A DNA stretch of 64,000 bases from Desulfobaculum sp044987625. Lineage in GTDB: Bacteria; Desulfobacterota; Desulfovibrionia; Desulfovibrionales; Desulfovibrionaceae. Of the stretch, positions 17,859-27,032 are shown in pieces. The position numbers and the translations under genes were made by a program. Each line of letters starts with the position of its first letter. Within the stretch, counting starts at the first letter, position 1. The stretch spans positions 1-64,000 of the forward strand of contig NZ_JBJDSB010000001.1 in the NCBI RefSeq assembly GCF_044987625.1, written 5' to 3'. The notes beneath the pieces are model-generated. The model was not told where the DNA came from. It worked only from the letters and a program-made list of their open reading frames with translations, and did not search any database.

Positions 17859-18544
17859 CCTTCGCTCTCCTCCCCAAGGATGCGAAGTTCGGCGGAAAAA
17901 TGGCCATCCTCCAGCGTGATGACGGCGTAGCCGCCGTTGTCGAGCATGCCGGGGTTCACGATGGTGGTTGCGCCAAGGTGGTCCACGGCGCGGGCTTCAT
18001 GGATATGGCCGCACAGGCACACGTCCGGCTGCACGCGTTCGATAAACTCGCGCACGGCGCGGCTGCCCACATGCATACCGCCGGGGAGCTTGTCCGCCGC
18101 GGTCTCAAAGGGCGGGTCGTGCGCGACAAGAAGCAGTGCGTCCCAGTCGCGGGCGCTGGCGTAGGCTTCTTCAAGCCACGCGGCGATTTGCTCTTCGGAC
18201 GCTTCGCAGGGCGTCCCAAAGGGCGTGGGCGACGAGCAGCCAACACCGATAAGCCCCGCACCGGGAGCAAGCTCACGGGCGCGCACGTGCATGTTCATGC
18301 CCTCGGCCTCCAGCCAATCCGTGACGCTGTGGTCGTCCATGTTGCCGATTTGGGCGTGGATGTTGCCGTTGGCCGCCGCAACGTCCGCAATAACGCGCCG
18401 CGCAACGTCCAACCCGCCGGCGGTGGTAATATCCCCGCTGACGATAACGCCCTGCGCCCCGGCAATGCCGGGAATGACGGCGACTTGTGCGGCGGAGCCG
18501 TGCAGGTCGCCACAACCTATCCAATATCTTTGCAAATTCGTCAT
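17855..18544 (-). CDS. calcineurin-like metallophosphoesterase
   Basis: A 229-residue cytosolic phosphoesterase with a two-metal site. The motif pieces are GCGDLHG near residue 10, VSGDITT near 36, GNMDDH near 67, VAHDPP near 143 and CGHIHEA near 178, which supply the usual aspartate, asparagine and histidine ligands. The substrate is unknown; relatives include Icc-type and YfcE-type enzymes. It is the first gene of a two-gene unit with exonuclease III, overlapping by four bases, which may hint at nucleic-acid related work but does not prove it. Confidence 0.85.
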   Translation of the reverse strand: MTNLQRYWIGCGDLHGSAAQVAVIPGIAGAQGVIVSGDITTAGGLDVARRVIADVAAANGNIHAQIGNMDDHSVTDWLEAEGMNMHVRARELAPGAGLIGVGCSSPTPFGTPCEASEEQIAAWLEEAYASARDWDALLLVAHDPPFETAADKLPGGMHVGSRAVREFIERVQPDVCLCGHIHEARAVDHLGATTIVNPGMLDNGGYAVITLEDGHFSAELRILGEESEG

Positions 18545-18667
18545 ATCTGGTCCCTTTCAAGATCGGGCAAGAATGTGTACACTCCGTTTCCGTGCGCAGC
18601 GCAGGCCTTCCGCGCGCGACTTCGGCGACGATAATACAAAACGGTCCAATCATAAACCGCCAGAGAC

Positions 18668-19255
18668 ATGGACAACATCCCTCCCGACAAGGCCGCCATA
18701 CGGGCATCCTTGCTGCGCCAGCGCGCCGACCTGCCCAAAGCGGCGGTCACCGGCAAAAGCGCCCGCATTCTTGCGTTTCTTCGGGCTTTGCCCCAGTGGC
18801 GCTCCGCCACCGAGATTCTCCTGTACCTTCCCATTAAAAACGAGGTGGACACAACGCCACTTCTTGACGAATTGTGGTCACGAGGAGTACGCACGCTCCT
18901 CCCGCGCTGTCGCCCGGATGAACCGGGCGTGATGGACGTGGCCTGCGTCACCTGCACGGACGAGTTGACACCCGGCAAGTACGGCATCCCCGAACCGGCC
19001 CCAGAGGTCTGTCCGGGGCTTTTTGCATGCGCTCCGGATGTCGTCCTCATCCCCGGTGTCGGCTTTGACCGGCAGGGGCACAGGCTTGGCTTTGGTGCGG
19101 GGTTTTATGATAGATATCTCGCAGGGGACTGCGCCAAGAATTCGCTTCGCTTCGGGCTGGGCTACAGCTTTCAGGTTGTGGACTCGCTTCCTGCGGATTC
19201 ATGGGACATTCCCATGCACGCCATAATCACTGAGGACGGCATTCTATGGACATGA
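18668..19255 (+). CDS. 5-formyltetrahydrofolate cyclo-ligase
   Basis: Converts 5-formyl-THF to 5,10-methenyl-THF with ATP. The 195-residue protein has the basic N-terminal LLRQRADLP, the YLPIKNEVDTTPL segment, and the family signature VLIPGVGFDRQGHRLGFGAGFYDRYL. It is transcribed divergently from the phosphoesterase across a 123-base gap. The next gene begins within its last codons, so the two are translationally coupled. The ribosome site before ATG 18668 is weak. Confidence 0.93.
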   Translation: MDNIPPDKAAIRASLLRQRADLPKAAVTGKSARILAFLRALPQWRSATEILLYLPIKNEVDTTPLLDELWSRGVRTLLPRCRPDEPGVMDVACVTCTDELTPGKYGIPEPAPEVCPGLFACAPDVVLIPGVGFDRQGHRLGFGAGFYDRYLAGDCAKNSLRFGLGYSFQVVDSLPADSWDIPMHAIITEDGILWT

Positions 19256-19992
19256 GCTATATTCCCTTTCAGTTCCCCGGTCTGGACAAGGTCAACTGCT
19301 ACTTCGGCACCCGTATGGGCGGCGATGACAAGGGACCGTTCGACAACGCAAACATTTCGCTGGAGGTTGGCGACAACCCGGACCACGTTATCGAAAGCCG
19401 CAAGGCGCTCCAGCGCCAGCTAGGCTTTGAGACCTGGCAGGAAGTGCGGCAGGTGCACGGCCCACAAATGATCTTTGAGCCGGAACCGACGGACATTGAG
19501 GTGGAGGGCAGCATTGAGGCCGACGGCATCGCCACCACCGCCCCCGGCCGCGCCCTGATTATCAAAACGGCGGACTGCCAGCCCATCCTGCTGGCCCACG
19601 CCAGCGGCAAATACGTCGCCGCCCTGCACGTGGGCTGGCGCGGCAACGCCCTGCACTTCCCCACCTCGGGCGTGAAGGCATTCTGCCGCGAATACGACCT
19701 GCCGCCGGAAGAGGTCTACGCCGTACGCGGCCCAAGCCTTGGTCCGGGCTGGAGCCAGTTCCAGAACTTCCACGATGAATTCGGCAAGGCCTTCAAGGAC
19801 TACTTTGACCCGGACACCGCCTCCGTGGACCTGTGGCGCCTCACGCGCGACCAACTGCTGTCCGCTGGCATCCGCCCCGGCCACATCTTTGGTCTGGACC
19901 TGTGCACCTACAGCCTGCCGGAGATGTTTTTCTCCTACCGCCGCAACAACACCTGCGGCCGCATGGCAAGCATGATTTGGATTGAAAAATAG
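19252..19992 (+). CDS. YfiH/laccase-domain purine nucleoside-processing protein
   Basis: Family members were named polyphenol oxidases and later shown to act on purine nucleosides with a zinc site. The expected ligands are visible in RQVHGP, IKTADCQP and LHVGWRG, and RGPSLGP matches the family's C-terminal loop. Two in-frame ATGs exist, at 19246 and 19252. I chose 19252 because it gives the standard ATGA overlap with the folate cyclo-ligase stop; this yields about 246 residues. A strong terminator follows, closing a two-gene operon. Confidence 0.88.
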   Translation: MSYIPFQFPGLDKVNCYFGTRMGGDDKGPFDNANISLEVGDNPDHVIESRKALQRQLGFETWQEVRQVHGPQMIFEPEPTDIEVEGSIEADGIATTAPGRALIIKTADCQPILLAHASGKYVAALHVGWRGNALHFPTSGVKAFCREYDLPPEEVYAVRGPSLGPGWSQFQNFHDEFGKAFKDYFDPDTASVDLWRLTRDQLLSAGIRPGHIFGLDLCTYSLPEMFFSYRRNNTCGRMASMIWIEK

Positions 19993-20015
19993 CCCACCCG
20001 CTTCGCCCACTCACG

Positions 20016-20048
20016 GCGCGCCCCTCACCCGAGGGGCGCGCTTTTTTT
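20016..20048 (+). terminator. terminator after the YfiH-family gene
   Basis: An 11-bp perfect stem (20016-20026 with 20031-20041, GCGCGCCCCTC and GAGGGGCGCGC), loop ACCC, then seven T. Confidence 0.93.
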
Positions 20049-20087
20049 GCGGCGGCCGCGTCGAAGAAAAATCCGGCCCCGAGGGGC

Positions 20088-20122
20088 AAAAAAACGCCCG
20101 GTGGGTTTTCCCACCGGGCGTT
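20088..20122 (-). terminator. terminator of the NtrYX-like operon
   Basis: On the minus strand AACGCCCGGTGGG (20110-20122) and CCCACCGGGCGTT (20093-20105) form a 13-bp stem around AAAA, followed by a run of T. It lies 26 bases beyond the regulator's stop and faces the terminator at 20016. Confidence 0.92.
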
Positions 20123-20147
20123 GTCATTCACGGGGCGCACAGGCGCA

Positions 20148-21524
20148 TCAATCGGACTGGATGCCGAAGGACTTGAGCTTGCGGTATAAGTAGGACCGCT
20201 CCATGCCGATGGATTCGGCAAGGCGGGTGATGTTGCCGTCGCACTCGCGCAGCTTTTGGCGCAGAAAGCGTGCCTCAAAATCGGCGCGAGCTTCCTTAAA
20301 GTCCATAATCCCCGGCGAAACGGCGGAATCGGCATTCTGCGTGGCGCTTGAGGCGGCTTGCAAATATTCGGCGGGCAGGTCTTCCGGGCCAACCTCGGAG
20401 CCACCGTGCACGATGAGCATCCGCTCCACAAAATTTTTCAGCTCGCGCACGTTGCCGGGCCACGGGTAGCGCTGAATGCAGTCCAGCGCCTCCTGCGTAA
20501 AGGACATGGCGCGGAACCCATGCATCTTGGTCAGCCGGGCGATGAACTCTTCAATGAGCAGGACAACGTCCCTGCCGCGGCTGCGAAGCGGCGGCACCTC
20601 CAGGGGGAAGACGCGCAAGCGGTAGTACAGGTCCTCGCGGAAGTTGCCGGCCTTGATTTCCTCCTGCAGGTCCTTGTTGGTGGCGGCGATAACGCGCACA
20701 TCCACCATAATGGTCTTGCGCCCGCCCACGCGCTCGAACTTTTGCTCCTGCAAGATGCGCAGAATCTTAGCCTGCGTTTTCAGGCTCATGTCGCCGATTT
20801 CATCAAGGAACAGCGTGCCCGTGTGCGCCAGCTCAAACTTGCCCGCCTGCGCGGACTCCGCACCGGTAAACGCGCCCTTCTCGTGCCCGAAGAGTTCGCT
20901 TTCGATAAGCTCCTCAGGGATGGCGGCGCAGTTGACGGCCACAAGGGGACGCTCTGCCCGGCGGCTTTGCTGGTGGATGGAGCGGGCCACAATTTCCTTG
21001 CCAGTGCCGTTCTCGCCGGTGATGAGCACCCACGCGTCAGTGGGGGCTACCTGCTCAATCTGCCGCCGCAGGGCGACAATGGGCGCGGACTCGCCGGTAA
21101 GGCGGTGGGTGTGGTCGGACTCAATGCGCTCCTTGAGGGCGCGGTTCTCCTGCCGGATGGAGTTGAACTCCAAGGCCTTGTTCACGCAGACGATGACCTT
21201 TTCCAGCGACAGGGGCTTTTCGATGAAGTCAAACGCGCCCTTTTTGATGGCGGTCACGGCTGTCTCAATGCTGCCATGGCCGGAAATCATGATGACCGGG
21301 ATGTCCGGCCACTTTTCGCGCACGGTTTCAAGGACGGACAGCCCGTCAATGCCGGACAGCCAAATGTCCAGCAGGATGAGCGAGGGGGACTGCGCCTCCA
21401 GCGTGGAGAGGGCCACTTCGCCACTTTCGGCCTCCATGACCTCGTAGCCTTCGTCCTCCAGAATGCCGCGCAGGGAAAAGCGAATGCCTTCCTCGTCATC
21501 CACGACAAGAATCAGGTTGTTCAC
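20148..21524 (-). CDS. NtrC-family sigma-54-dependent response regulator (NtrX-like)
   Basis: A 458-residue activator of RpoN promoters. Residues 1-120 are a receiver domain (LVVDDEEGIR; phospho-acceptor aspartate in LLDIW; IEKPL lysine). Residues about 145-375 are an AAA+ domain with Walker A GENGTGKE, the sigma-54 contact loop GAFTGA and Walker B LFLDEIGDM. The C-terminus is a Fis-type helix-turn-helix ending LYRKLKSFGI. It closes the operon with an NtrY-like kinase, so it is the probable partner regulator. It starts 12 bases after the HD-GYP gene. Confidence 0.95.
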   Translation of the reverse strand: MNNLILVVDDEEGIRFSLRGILEDEGYEVMEAESGEVALSTLEAQSPSLILLDIWLSGIDGLSVLETVREKWPDIPVIMISGHGSIETAVTAIKKGAFDFIEKPLSLEKVIVCVNKALEFNSIRQENRALKERIESDHTHRLTGESAPIVALRRQIEQVAPTDAWVLITGENGTGKEIVARSIHQQSRRAERPLVAVNCAAIPEELIESELFGHEKGAFTGAESAQAGKFELAHTGTLFLDEIGDMSLKTQAKILRILQEQKFERVGGRKTIMVDVRVIAATNKDLQEEIKAGNFREDLYYRLRVFPLEVPPLRSRGRDVVLLIEEFIARLTKMHGFRAMSFTQEALDCIQRYPWPGNVRELKNFVERMLIVHGGSEVGPEDLPAEYLQAASSATQNADSAVSPGIMDFKEARADFEARFLRQKLRECDGNITRLAESIGMERSYLYRKLKSFGIQSD

Positions 21525-21536
21525 CTGCAGTGCTCC

Positions 21537-22946
21537 TTATTGTTCCACCGGGGCCGCGGCGGAGCTTTCGCCGCCGTCAAAGTCGAACCCCGCTTCAAAA
21601 AGTTCCAGACACACGTCCACCACGGCGGTGTCGTACCGGTTGCCGCGCCCGGAGCGGACTTCCTCAAGGGCCCGGTCCAGCCCAAGGGCCGCCCGGTAGG
21701 GCCGGTGCGAGGACATGGCCTCCACCACATCGGCCACGGCAAGGATGCGCGCCTGCTGTAAAATATCGTCGCCCACCAACCCCTTGGGGTAGCCGGACCC
21801 GTTAAGGCGCTCGTGGTGCTGGAGCACAATGTCCGCCACCGGCCACGGGAAGGGCACCATACGCAAAATTTCGTACCCGGCCTCGGGGTGGGTCTGCATC
21901 ATATTAAACTCAATGGACGACAGCGAGGCGGGCTTGGACAGAATCTCCGCCGGAACGTAAATTTTGCCAAGGTCGTGCAACTGGGCCGCGACCTCGATGC
22001 CGCGCACCATGTCTTCCTCCAACCCCATGCTCGTGGCAATGGCCACCGCCAGCTTGGACACACGTAGCTGGTGCCCTGCGGTATACGGGTCGCGCTTTTC
22101 GGACGTGACGATCAACGCGCCAACGGTGGCGTCCAACGCCTGCCGCAGGTCCTTGACGCTCTTTTTCAGCGCAACCATGGTCCGGCGGCGCTCGGCAATA
22201 TTGCGGAATGCCGCCACAAGGCCAAGGATTTCGCTGTTGTCGTCGCGTACGGCTGTAACATGCAAATCGACGGGGACGCGCTCCGACGGCCCGCCAACAA
22301 GCACCACGGCGTCGGTGCGGATGGTCTTGCGCCCGCCAAGGACGCGGGCCACGGGGTCAAAGCCGCGGCCGAACTCTTCATCCTCAAGCCGCAGCACGTC
22401 ACCCAGCGGCCTGCCCGTGGCCTGATCCTGCGACCAGCCGGTCAGCGCCACGGCCACGCGGTTCATGTAGTTGACGCGGCCAAGGTCGTCCGTGGAGATA
22501 ACGCCCTCGCCCACGCTATCCAGCGTAGCCTGAAGCCATTGGCGGTTCTCGCGCACCCGGCGCTCCGCCGCGTGCTTGTAGCAGGCCATCTCTATGGCGG
22601 TGTGGACCTCGCGGTCCTCAAAGGGCTTGATGATGTAGCCGAACGGCTCGGTGACCTTCACACGCTGGACGGTTTCGGAGTCCGCATAGGCGGTGAGGAA
22701 GACGATGGGGATGTCGAACCGGCGGCGGATGGCCTCGGCGGCCTGAATGCCGTCCATGTTCCCCTCAAGCTGAATGTCCATCAGCACGAGGTCCGGCTCA
22801 TGCGTTCCGGCCATGGCGACGGCGTCGCCGCCAGTGCGCGCCTGCCCCACGACCTCATAGCCAAGGGACCGCAGCCGGTGCGAAATATCAAGAGAAACGA
22901 TGGATTCGTCCTCGACCACCAGTATTCTCTTCCGCGTCATGTTCAC
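21537..22946 (-). CDS. response regulator with PAS and HD-GYP domains
   Basis: A 469-residue cytosolic protein predicted to hydrolyse cyclic di-GMP. Residues 1-125 form a receiver (VVEDESI, LMDIQL, IIKPFED), about 135-250 a PAS domain beginning ENRQWLQATLDSVGEGVI, and about 280-445 the HD-GYP hydrolase. Metal and signature residues are seen in LHDLGKIYVP and in HHERLNGSGYPKG, so the catalytic set looks complete. It lies between an epimerase and the NtrX-like regulator within a kinase operon, so the same sensor may phosphorylate it. What the PAS domain binds is unknown. Confidence 0.93.
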   Translation of the reverse strand: MNMTRKRILVVEDESIVSLDISHRLRSLGYEVVGQARTGGDAVAMAGTHEPDLVLMDIQLEGNMDGIQAAEAIRRRFDIPIVFLTAYADSETVQRVKVTEPFGYIIKPFEDREVHTAIEMACYKHAAERRVRENRQWLQATLDSVGEGVISTDDLGRVNYMNRVAVALTGWSQDQATGRPLGDVLRLEDEEFGRGFDPVARVLGGRKTIRTDAVVLVGGPSERVPVDLHVTAVRDDNSEILGLVAAFRNIAERRRTMVALKKSVKDLRQALDATVGALIVTSEKRDPYTAGHQLRVSKLAVAIATSMGLEEDMVRGIEVAAQLHDLGKIYVPAEILSKPASLSSIEFNMMQTHPEAGYEILRMVPFPWPVADIVLQHHERLNGSGYPKGLVGDDILQQARILAVADVVEAMSSHRPYRAALGLDRALEEVRSGRGNRYDTAVVDVCLELFEAGFDFDGGESSAAAPVEQ

Positions 22947-22993
22947 CGCCGTGCTAAAGGATGGGCCAGGGCATGCTGCCCATACATCCGCCC

Positions 22994-23929
22994 CTAATCA
23001 TTGATAATATCTTCCAGTGCATCCTGCAGGAAAGGATAGCGGAAAACAAAACCTTTTTCCACCAACCGGCGCGGCACGGCGCGGATGGAGGAAAGAATCA
23101 TTTCGTCGGCCATCTCGCCCATGGCAAGACGCAGGGCAAAACGGGGCACATTCAGCCACGAGGGCCTATCCAGCGCGCGCCCAAGCTCCTTGCAGAAGTC
23201 GCGCATGCGCACCACACCCGGCGCCGACAGGTTAAACGCGCCCTGCGCGTCCTCGCAATCCACCAAAAAGGCCAGCGCGCCCACCTCGTCCTGCACATGC
23301 ACCCACGGGAACCACTGCCCCCCGCCACCAAGCGGCCCGCCGACGTACATCTTGAACGGCGGCAAAAAACGCTCCAGCACGCCGCCGTTCATGCCAAGGA
23401 CAATACCGGTGCGCGCATAGGCCACCCGCACGCCATACTCGGCCACGCCAGCGACGGCGGTCTCCCACTGCGTACAGACCTCGGCCAAAAATCCCGGCCC
23501 GGCGGGAAGGTCTTCGGCCAGCTCCTTATCGTCCGCCGAGGCCTGTGCCCCGTAGTAGCCAACGGCAGAGCCTTGCACCACGGCCTGCACCTGCGCGTCC
23601 GCCTTGGCAACGGCGGCGGCAAGAGCGCCTCCCACACGCACGCGGCTGTCCAGAATCCGCGCCTTTTTCTGCTGCGTCCAGCGGCTTGATGCAATATTGT
23701 CCCCGGCCAGATTCACCACAGCCTGCGGCCCGTGCCCGGCATCCAGCACGCGGGCGAGGGCGTCCGGGTCTGCGCCGTCCCATCCGGCGGCGGTCACATG
23801 GCCGGAGAACAGGCGTTCCGCCCGCTCGGGGGACCGCGACGTCACAACGACATCGTGCCCCTTCTCCTTCAGGGTCACGCACAGCCGCCTGCCGATGAAC
23901 CCTGTTCCGCCAATGATGATGACTCGCAT
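22994..23929 (-). CDS. TIGR01777-type NAD-dependent epimerase/dehydratase
   Basis: A 311-residue extended short-chain dehydrogenase-like protein (SDR39U1/YfcH group). The N-terminal Rossmann motif is GGTGFIGRRL, followed by NLAGDNIASSRW, VGYYG (catalytic-type tyrosine), and the group's C-terminal domain with WVHVQDEVGA and the FRYPFLQDAL ending. The reaction of this group is not established. It sits between the NtrY-like kinase and the HD-GYP gene; the 115-base gap before it may allow a separate promoter. Confidence 0.88.
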   Translation of the reverse strand: MRVIIIGGTGFIGRRLCVTLKEKGHDVVVTSRSPERAERLFSGHVTAAGWDGADPDALARVLDAGHGPQAVVNLAGDNIASSRWTQQKKARILDSRVRVGGALAAAVAKADAQVQAVVQGSAVGYYGAQASADDKELAEDLPAGPGFLAEVCTQWETAVAGVAEYGVRVAYARTGIVLGMNGGVLERFLPPFKMYVGGPLGGGGQWFPWVHVQDEVGALAFLVDCEDAQGAFNLSAPGVVRMRDFCKELGRALDRPSWLNVPRFALRLAMGEMADEMILSSIRAVPRRLVEKGFVFRYPFLQDALEDIIND

Positions 23930-24043
23930 GCCTCTCCTCCTCGCCAGCCGTCTGCGGCCGATTTGGGGTGATGGGAAGGTGCCGCGCTAACTACCGCCAC
24001 CTCCCCGGCGGCGCGGGAGCGGCGGCCAGCGGGACAACGTGGA

Positions 24044-26251
24044 CTAGACGGGCAGTTCCACAACGATGATGGTGCCCTTTGGCTCGTGGGGCACGGCGCG
24101 GACATAGCCGTGATGGTCGCTGACGATGGATTTGACGATGGTCAGCCCAAGGCCGGTGCCACCCTTCTTGCGGGAGAAGTAAGGCTCAAAGAGCCGCGAG
24201 CGCTCCTCCTGCGTCAGGCCTGCACCGTTGTCGCGGATTTCCATACGCACCCACCCAAGCATTTTGTCACAGGTGACCACGATGTCCACCGTGGGGTCCG
24301 TTTCGCCGTGCAAGGCGTCCGCCGCATTGGTCAGCACATTGATGAGCACGCGGCGCATGCCTTCGCTGTCCAGCTTAATACGCGGAATCTGCCCCTCAAA
24401 GTGCAGGTTCCAGTGCACGGAGCTATGGCTGTTGCGGAACATGGCCACAACTTCCTCAATGAGCGGGGCAAGGTAGCCCCACTTGAGGTCCACCTCCGGC
24501 AGCTTGGCAAAGGAGGAGAACTCCTGCACCATCTGCTGCAGGTGCTCCACCTGATTGACGATAAGCTGGGTGCTCTGGGTGAACACCGGGTCCTCCACCT
24601 GCTCGGCGAACTTGCGTTCCATGCGCTGGGCGGAGAGCTTGATGGGCGTGAGGGGGTTCTTGATTTCATGAGCGATGCGCCGCGCCACCTCGCGCCATGC
24701 GGCCACACGCTGCATCTTTTCCAGCTCCGTGATGTCCTCAAACACCGCCACGATGCCGGAGTCGTTGCCTTCGGAGTCCTCCAGCGTCACCACGTTGACC
24801 AGGAGCTTGAGGTCCCGGGTCCCGAGGGTGAGGTCTATCTGGCGCTGCCACTGCGAGCCGGGGCTGGTCACCAACTGCTCAAATACCTCGGTGATCAGGT
24901 CCGCGTAGTGCCCCTGCAACAAATCAAGGGGGCGGCTGCCCGCAATGGCGCCGCCGTCCAGACCAAGCATGGTCTCGGCCGCCTTGTTCACGGTGCTGAC
25001 GCGGCCCTTGGGGTCCAGCGAAATCACACCTGCGGTAATATTGTCCAGCACGGCCTCAATGTAGCGGCCACGCTGCTCCAGCTCCTGATTCTGCTGGTTC
25101 AGACGCTCGTTGGCTTCCGTGAGTTCGGAGCGCGAGAGCTGCAGGTCCTTGGCCATTTCGTTGAAGCTCTGCACCAGAAAGCCCAGTTCGTCGCTGGAAG
25201 TATCCTCAAGGCGCACGCTCAGGTCCCCGCGCGCAATGCGCTGAGTGCCATGGGCCAGCGCCTGCACCGGCGCTGACAGCTCCTTGGCAAGGCGCATCCC
25301 GAACCAGATGGCCCCCATGACGATAAGCATGGTCACCACGGCAAGGAGCACATACAGCGCCAGCTTCCACTGGTGCTTCATGGTGCGGATCTGTTTGTAC
25401 TCGCTGATGCCGTTAACAATCTTGTCCAACTTGTACAGCAAGCCATGGCCGATGCTCTCGCCAAGGACGAGGTAGCCGGTTTTGCCGTCGTCAACGGGCA
25501 GAATGCCAAGGACCATATCCGCCCCGGACCCTGCGCGGATGGTGGACCAAAATTCCGGACGCTCGCGCAGGCTCTCCCAGTTGACGTTGTCGCGCACCTC
25601 TTCCCACACGCCTTTCCACTCCGGCCCGGTATGCCAGTTCTGCTCCTTCTGGTCCGGAGTGATGACGCCGATGAGCGACAGGTCGTACTCCTTGCGCTTT
25701 TCGCGCAACAGGGCGTCCATGCTCTTGCCACCCCACGCAAAGCGCCGCTGGAGGATTTGCTCCAGAATATAGGTGGAGCGCCGTTCCAGACGCTCCTGCG
25801 AGGAGGCATAAAAAGCCTGCCCCACTTCCAGCGCCTGTTCCAGCGAGTCCTCAACCTGCGTCTTGAACCAAAAATCCACGGAGGTCTGGACGAACTTTGC
25901 GCCAAGGGCAAACATAAGAAAGGTGGGAATAATGGACAGCGCCACAAAGGAGATGACAAGCCGGGTGCGGAGCTTGGACCCCAACACGTTGCGGCGGCGC
26001 TCAAGGGCCAGCTTGATGACGTTCCTGAGCACCACAAAGACGACGGTAAACAGGAGGATAACGTTCAGGTTGAACAGACCGAGGAAGATGAAGGAATTCA
26101 CTTCCCCAAAGTATTTCAGCTCCACCCACGTCAGCATCAGCACAACGAGGAGCGCCCCGCAGGCCATGAGCAATTCGCGCTGGCGGCGCTTGCGTTCCTT
26201 GGTGGTGCCGGTGCCGACCTTAATGGACGAGGTTTCAAGCTGTTCGTTCAT
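24044..26251 (-). CDS. NtrY-like membrane sensor histidine kinase
   Basis: A 735-residue inner-membrane kinase. Hydrophobic segments lie near residues 28-48, 56-77, 98-118 and about 285-305, enclosing a periplasmic region. Next come a HAMP domain, a PAS domain (YIEAVLDNITAGVISLDPKGR) and the kinase core with H-box RRIAHEIKNPLTPIKLSAQRM and ATP-binding boxes ending GGTGLGLTIVKSIV. This layout matches NtrY. Its likely partner is the NtrX-like regulator four genes downstream, and the HD-GYP receiver may also be served. The DUF4390 gene precedes it by eight bases. Confidence 0.94.
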   Translation of the reverse strand: MNEQLETSSIKVGTGTTKERKRRQRELLMACGALLVVLMLTWVELKYFGEVNSFIFLGLFNLNVILLFTVVFVVLRNVIKLALERRRNVLGSKLRTRLVISFVALSIIPTFLMFALGAKFVQTSVDFWFKTQVEDSLEQALEVGQAFYASSQERLERRSTYILEQILQRRFAWGGKSMDALLREKRKEYDLSLIGVITPDQKEQNWHTGPEWKGVWEEVRDNVNWESLRERPEFWSTIRAGSGADMVLGILPVDDGKTGYLVLGESIGHGLLYKLDKIVNGISEYKQIRTMKHQWKLALYVLLAVVTMLIVMGAIWFGMRLAKELSAPVQALAHGTQRIARGDLSVRLEDTSSDELGFLVQSFNEMAKDLQLSRSELTEANERLNQQNQELEQRGRYIEAVLDNITAGVISLDPKGRVSTVNKAAETMLGLDGGAIAGSRPLDLLQGHYADLITEVFEQLVTSPGSQWQRQIDLTLGTRDLKLLVNVVTLEDSEGNDSGIVAVFEDITELEKMQRVAAWREVARRIAHEIKNPLTPIKLSAQRMERKFAEQVEDPVFTQSTQLIVNQVEHLQQMVQEFSSFAKLPEVDLKWGYLAPLIEEVVAMFRNSHSSVHWNLHFEGQIPRIKLDSEGMRRVLINVLTNAADALHGETDPTVDIVVTCDKMLGWVRMEIRDNGAGLTQEERSRLFEPYFSRKKGGTGLGLTIVKSIVSDHHGYVRAVPHEPKGTIIVVELPV

Positions 26252-26259
26252 GGAACTGC

Positions 26260-26874
26260 CTAGTAGCGGAAATCAAGTTGGTAGCTGACGGGCTGATAGA
26301 CGTCCCATGACTTGAAAAACACCACGTACCGCAGCCAGACGGGTACGTCGCGCCGCGTGAGGGTGATGGAAAGGTCCAAGCTGTACTCCCCGCCCGGAGA
26401 CAGCGCGGCCCATGGCCCAATGACCATAGACAGCCGCCCCCATCCGTCCTTGAGCAGTGCGGCAAGGTCCTTGGAGCGCAGCGCCTTTTCCGCGCCGGGC
26501 AGGTCCAGCACATAGTCCTGCGCCAGCACGTCGCGCCGCAGGGTGGAAACCCACTCCTCTTCGGCCAACGTTTTATCGGGCCACATGCTCTTGCGGCGCG
26601 ACACGCCGCCCTCGCACACCAGCCCAACGGTGGACCCTTCGGCAAGAACCTGCTCCAGTTCCTCCAACTGGTCCACCCGCACGCCAAAGCGCACGGTGAT
26701 ATTTCCGGCAAGATTATCAAGAATAAGGTTGCCCAGTTCCAGTCCCCCGGCGGCATGGGCGTGGCGCACGCCCCCCGTGGACAGAACAAAAACGGCAACA
26801 ACGCAAAATACCACAACAAGCCATGGTGCATTCGTGCGGCGGGAACAAACGTCCGGTGCGCGATGTCTCGGCAT
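26260..26874 (-). CDS. DUF4390-like exported protein
   Basis: A 204-residue protein with a cleavable signal peptide: a basic N-terminus, a hydrophobic stretch near residues 18-34 and AHA before AGG near residue 41. The mature part is beta-rich and ends RYVVFFKSWDVYQPVSYQLDFRY. DUF4390 proteins are commonly found just before ntrY genes, which matches this position. The start at 26874 is set by a GAGG site; three earlier in-frame starts would destroy the signal peptide pattern. It probably acts in the periplasm beside the NtrY-like sensor; a role as sensor accessory is inference. Confidence 0.8.
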   Translation of the reverse strand: MPRHRAPDVCSRRTNAPWLVVVFCVVAVFVLSTGGVRHAHAAGGLELGNLILDNLAGNITVRFGVRVDQLEELEQVLAEGSTVGLVCEGGVSRRKSMWPDKTLAEEEWVSTLRRDVLAQDYVLDLPGAEKALRSKDLAALLKDGWGRLSMVIGPWAALSPGGEYSLDLSITLTRRDVPVWLRYVVFFKSWDVYQPVSYQLDFRY

Positions 26875-27032
26875 CAGGTAAACCTCAGGGTGGTCACTCG
26901 TGTATTTCATCGAATCAGCCATCGCGCATGGCGCTGACGGCGAACTTGAACAATGGGTGTATCTCTGACAAGTAAACCAAGCCCCGTCCTTTGACAACCG
27001 GACGCGGCCAACCCCCAACAAAAAGGGAAGAA

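Noticed and set aside
18545..18667. 6S RNA upstream of the folate cyclo-ligase gene
   Set aside because: The two are often neighbours in Proteobacteria, but the gap is only 123 bases and holds no fitting long hairpin.
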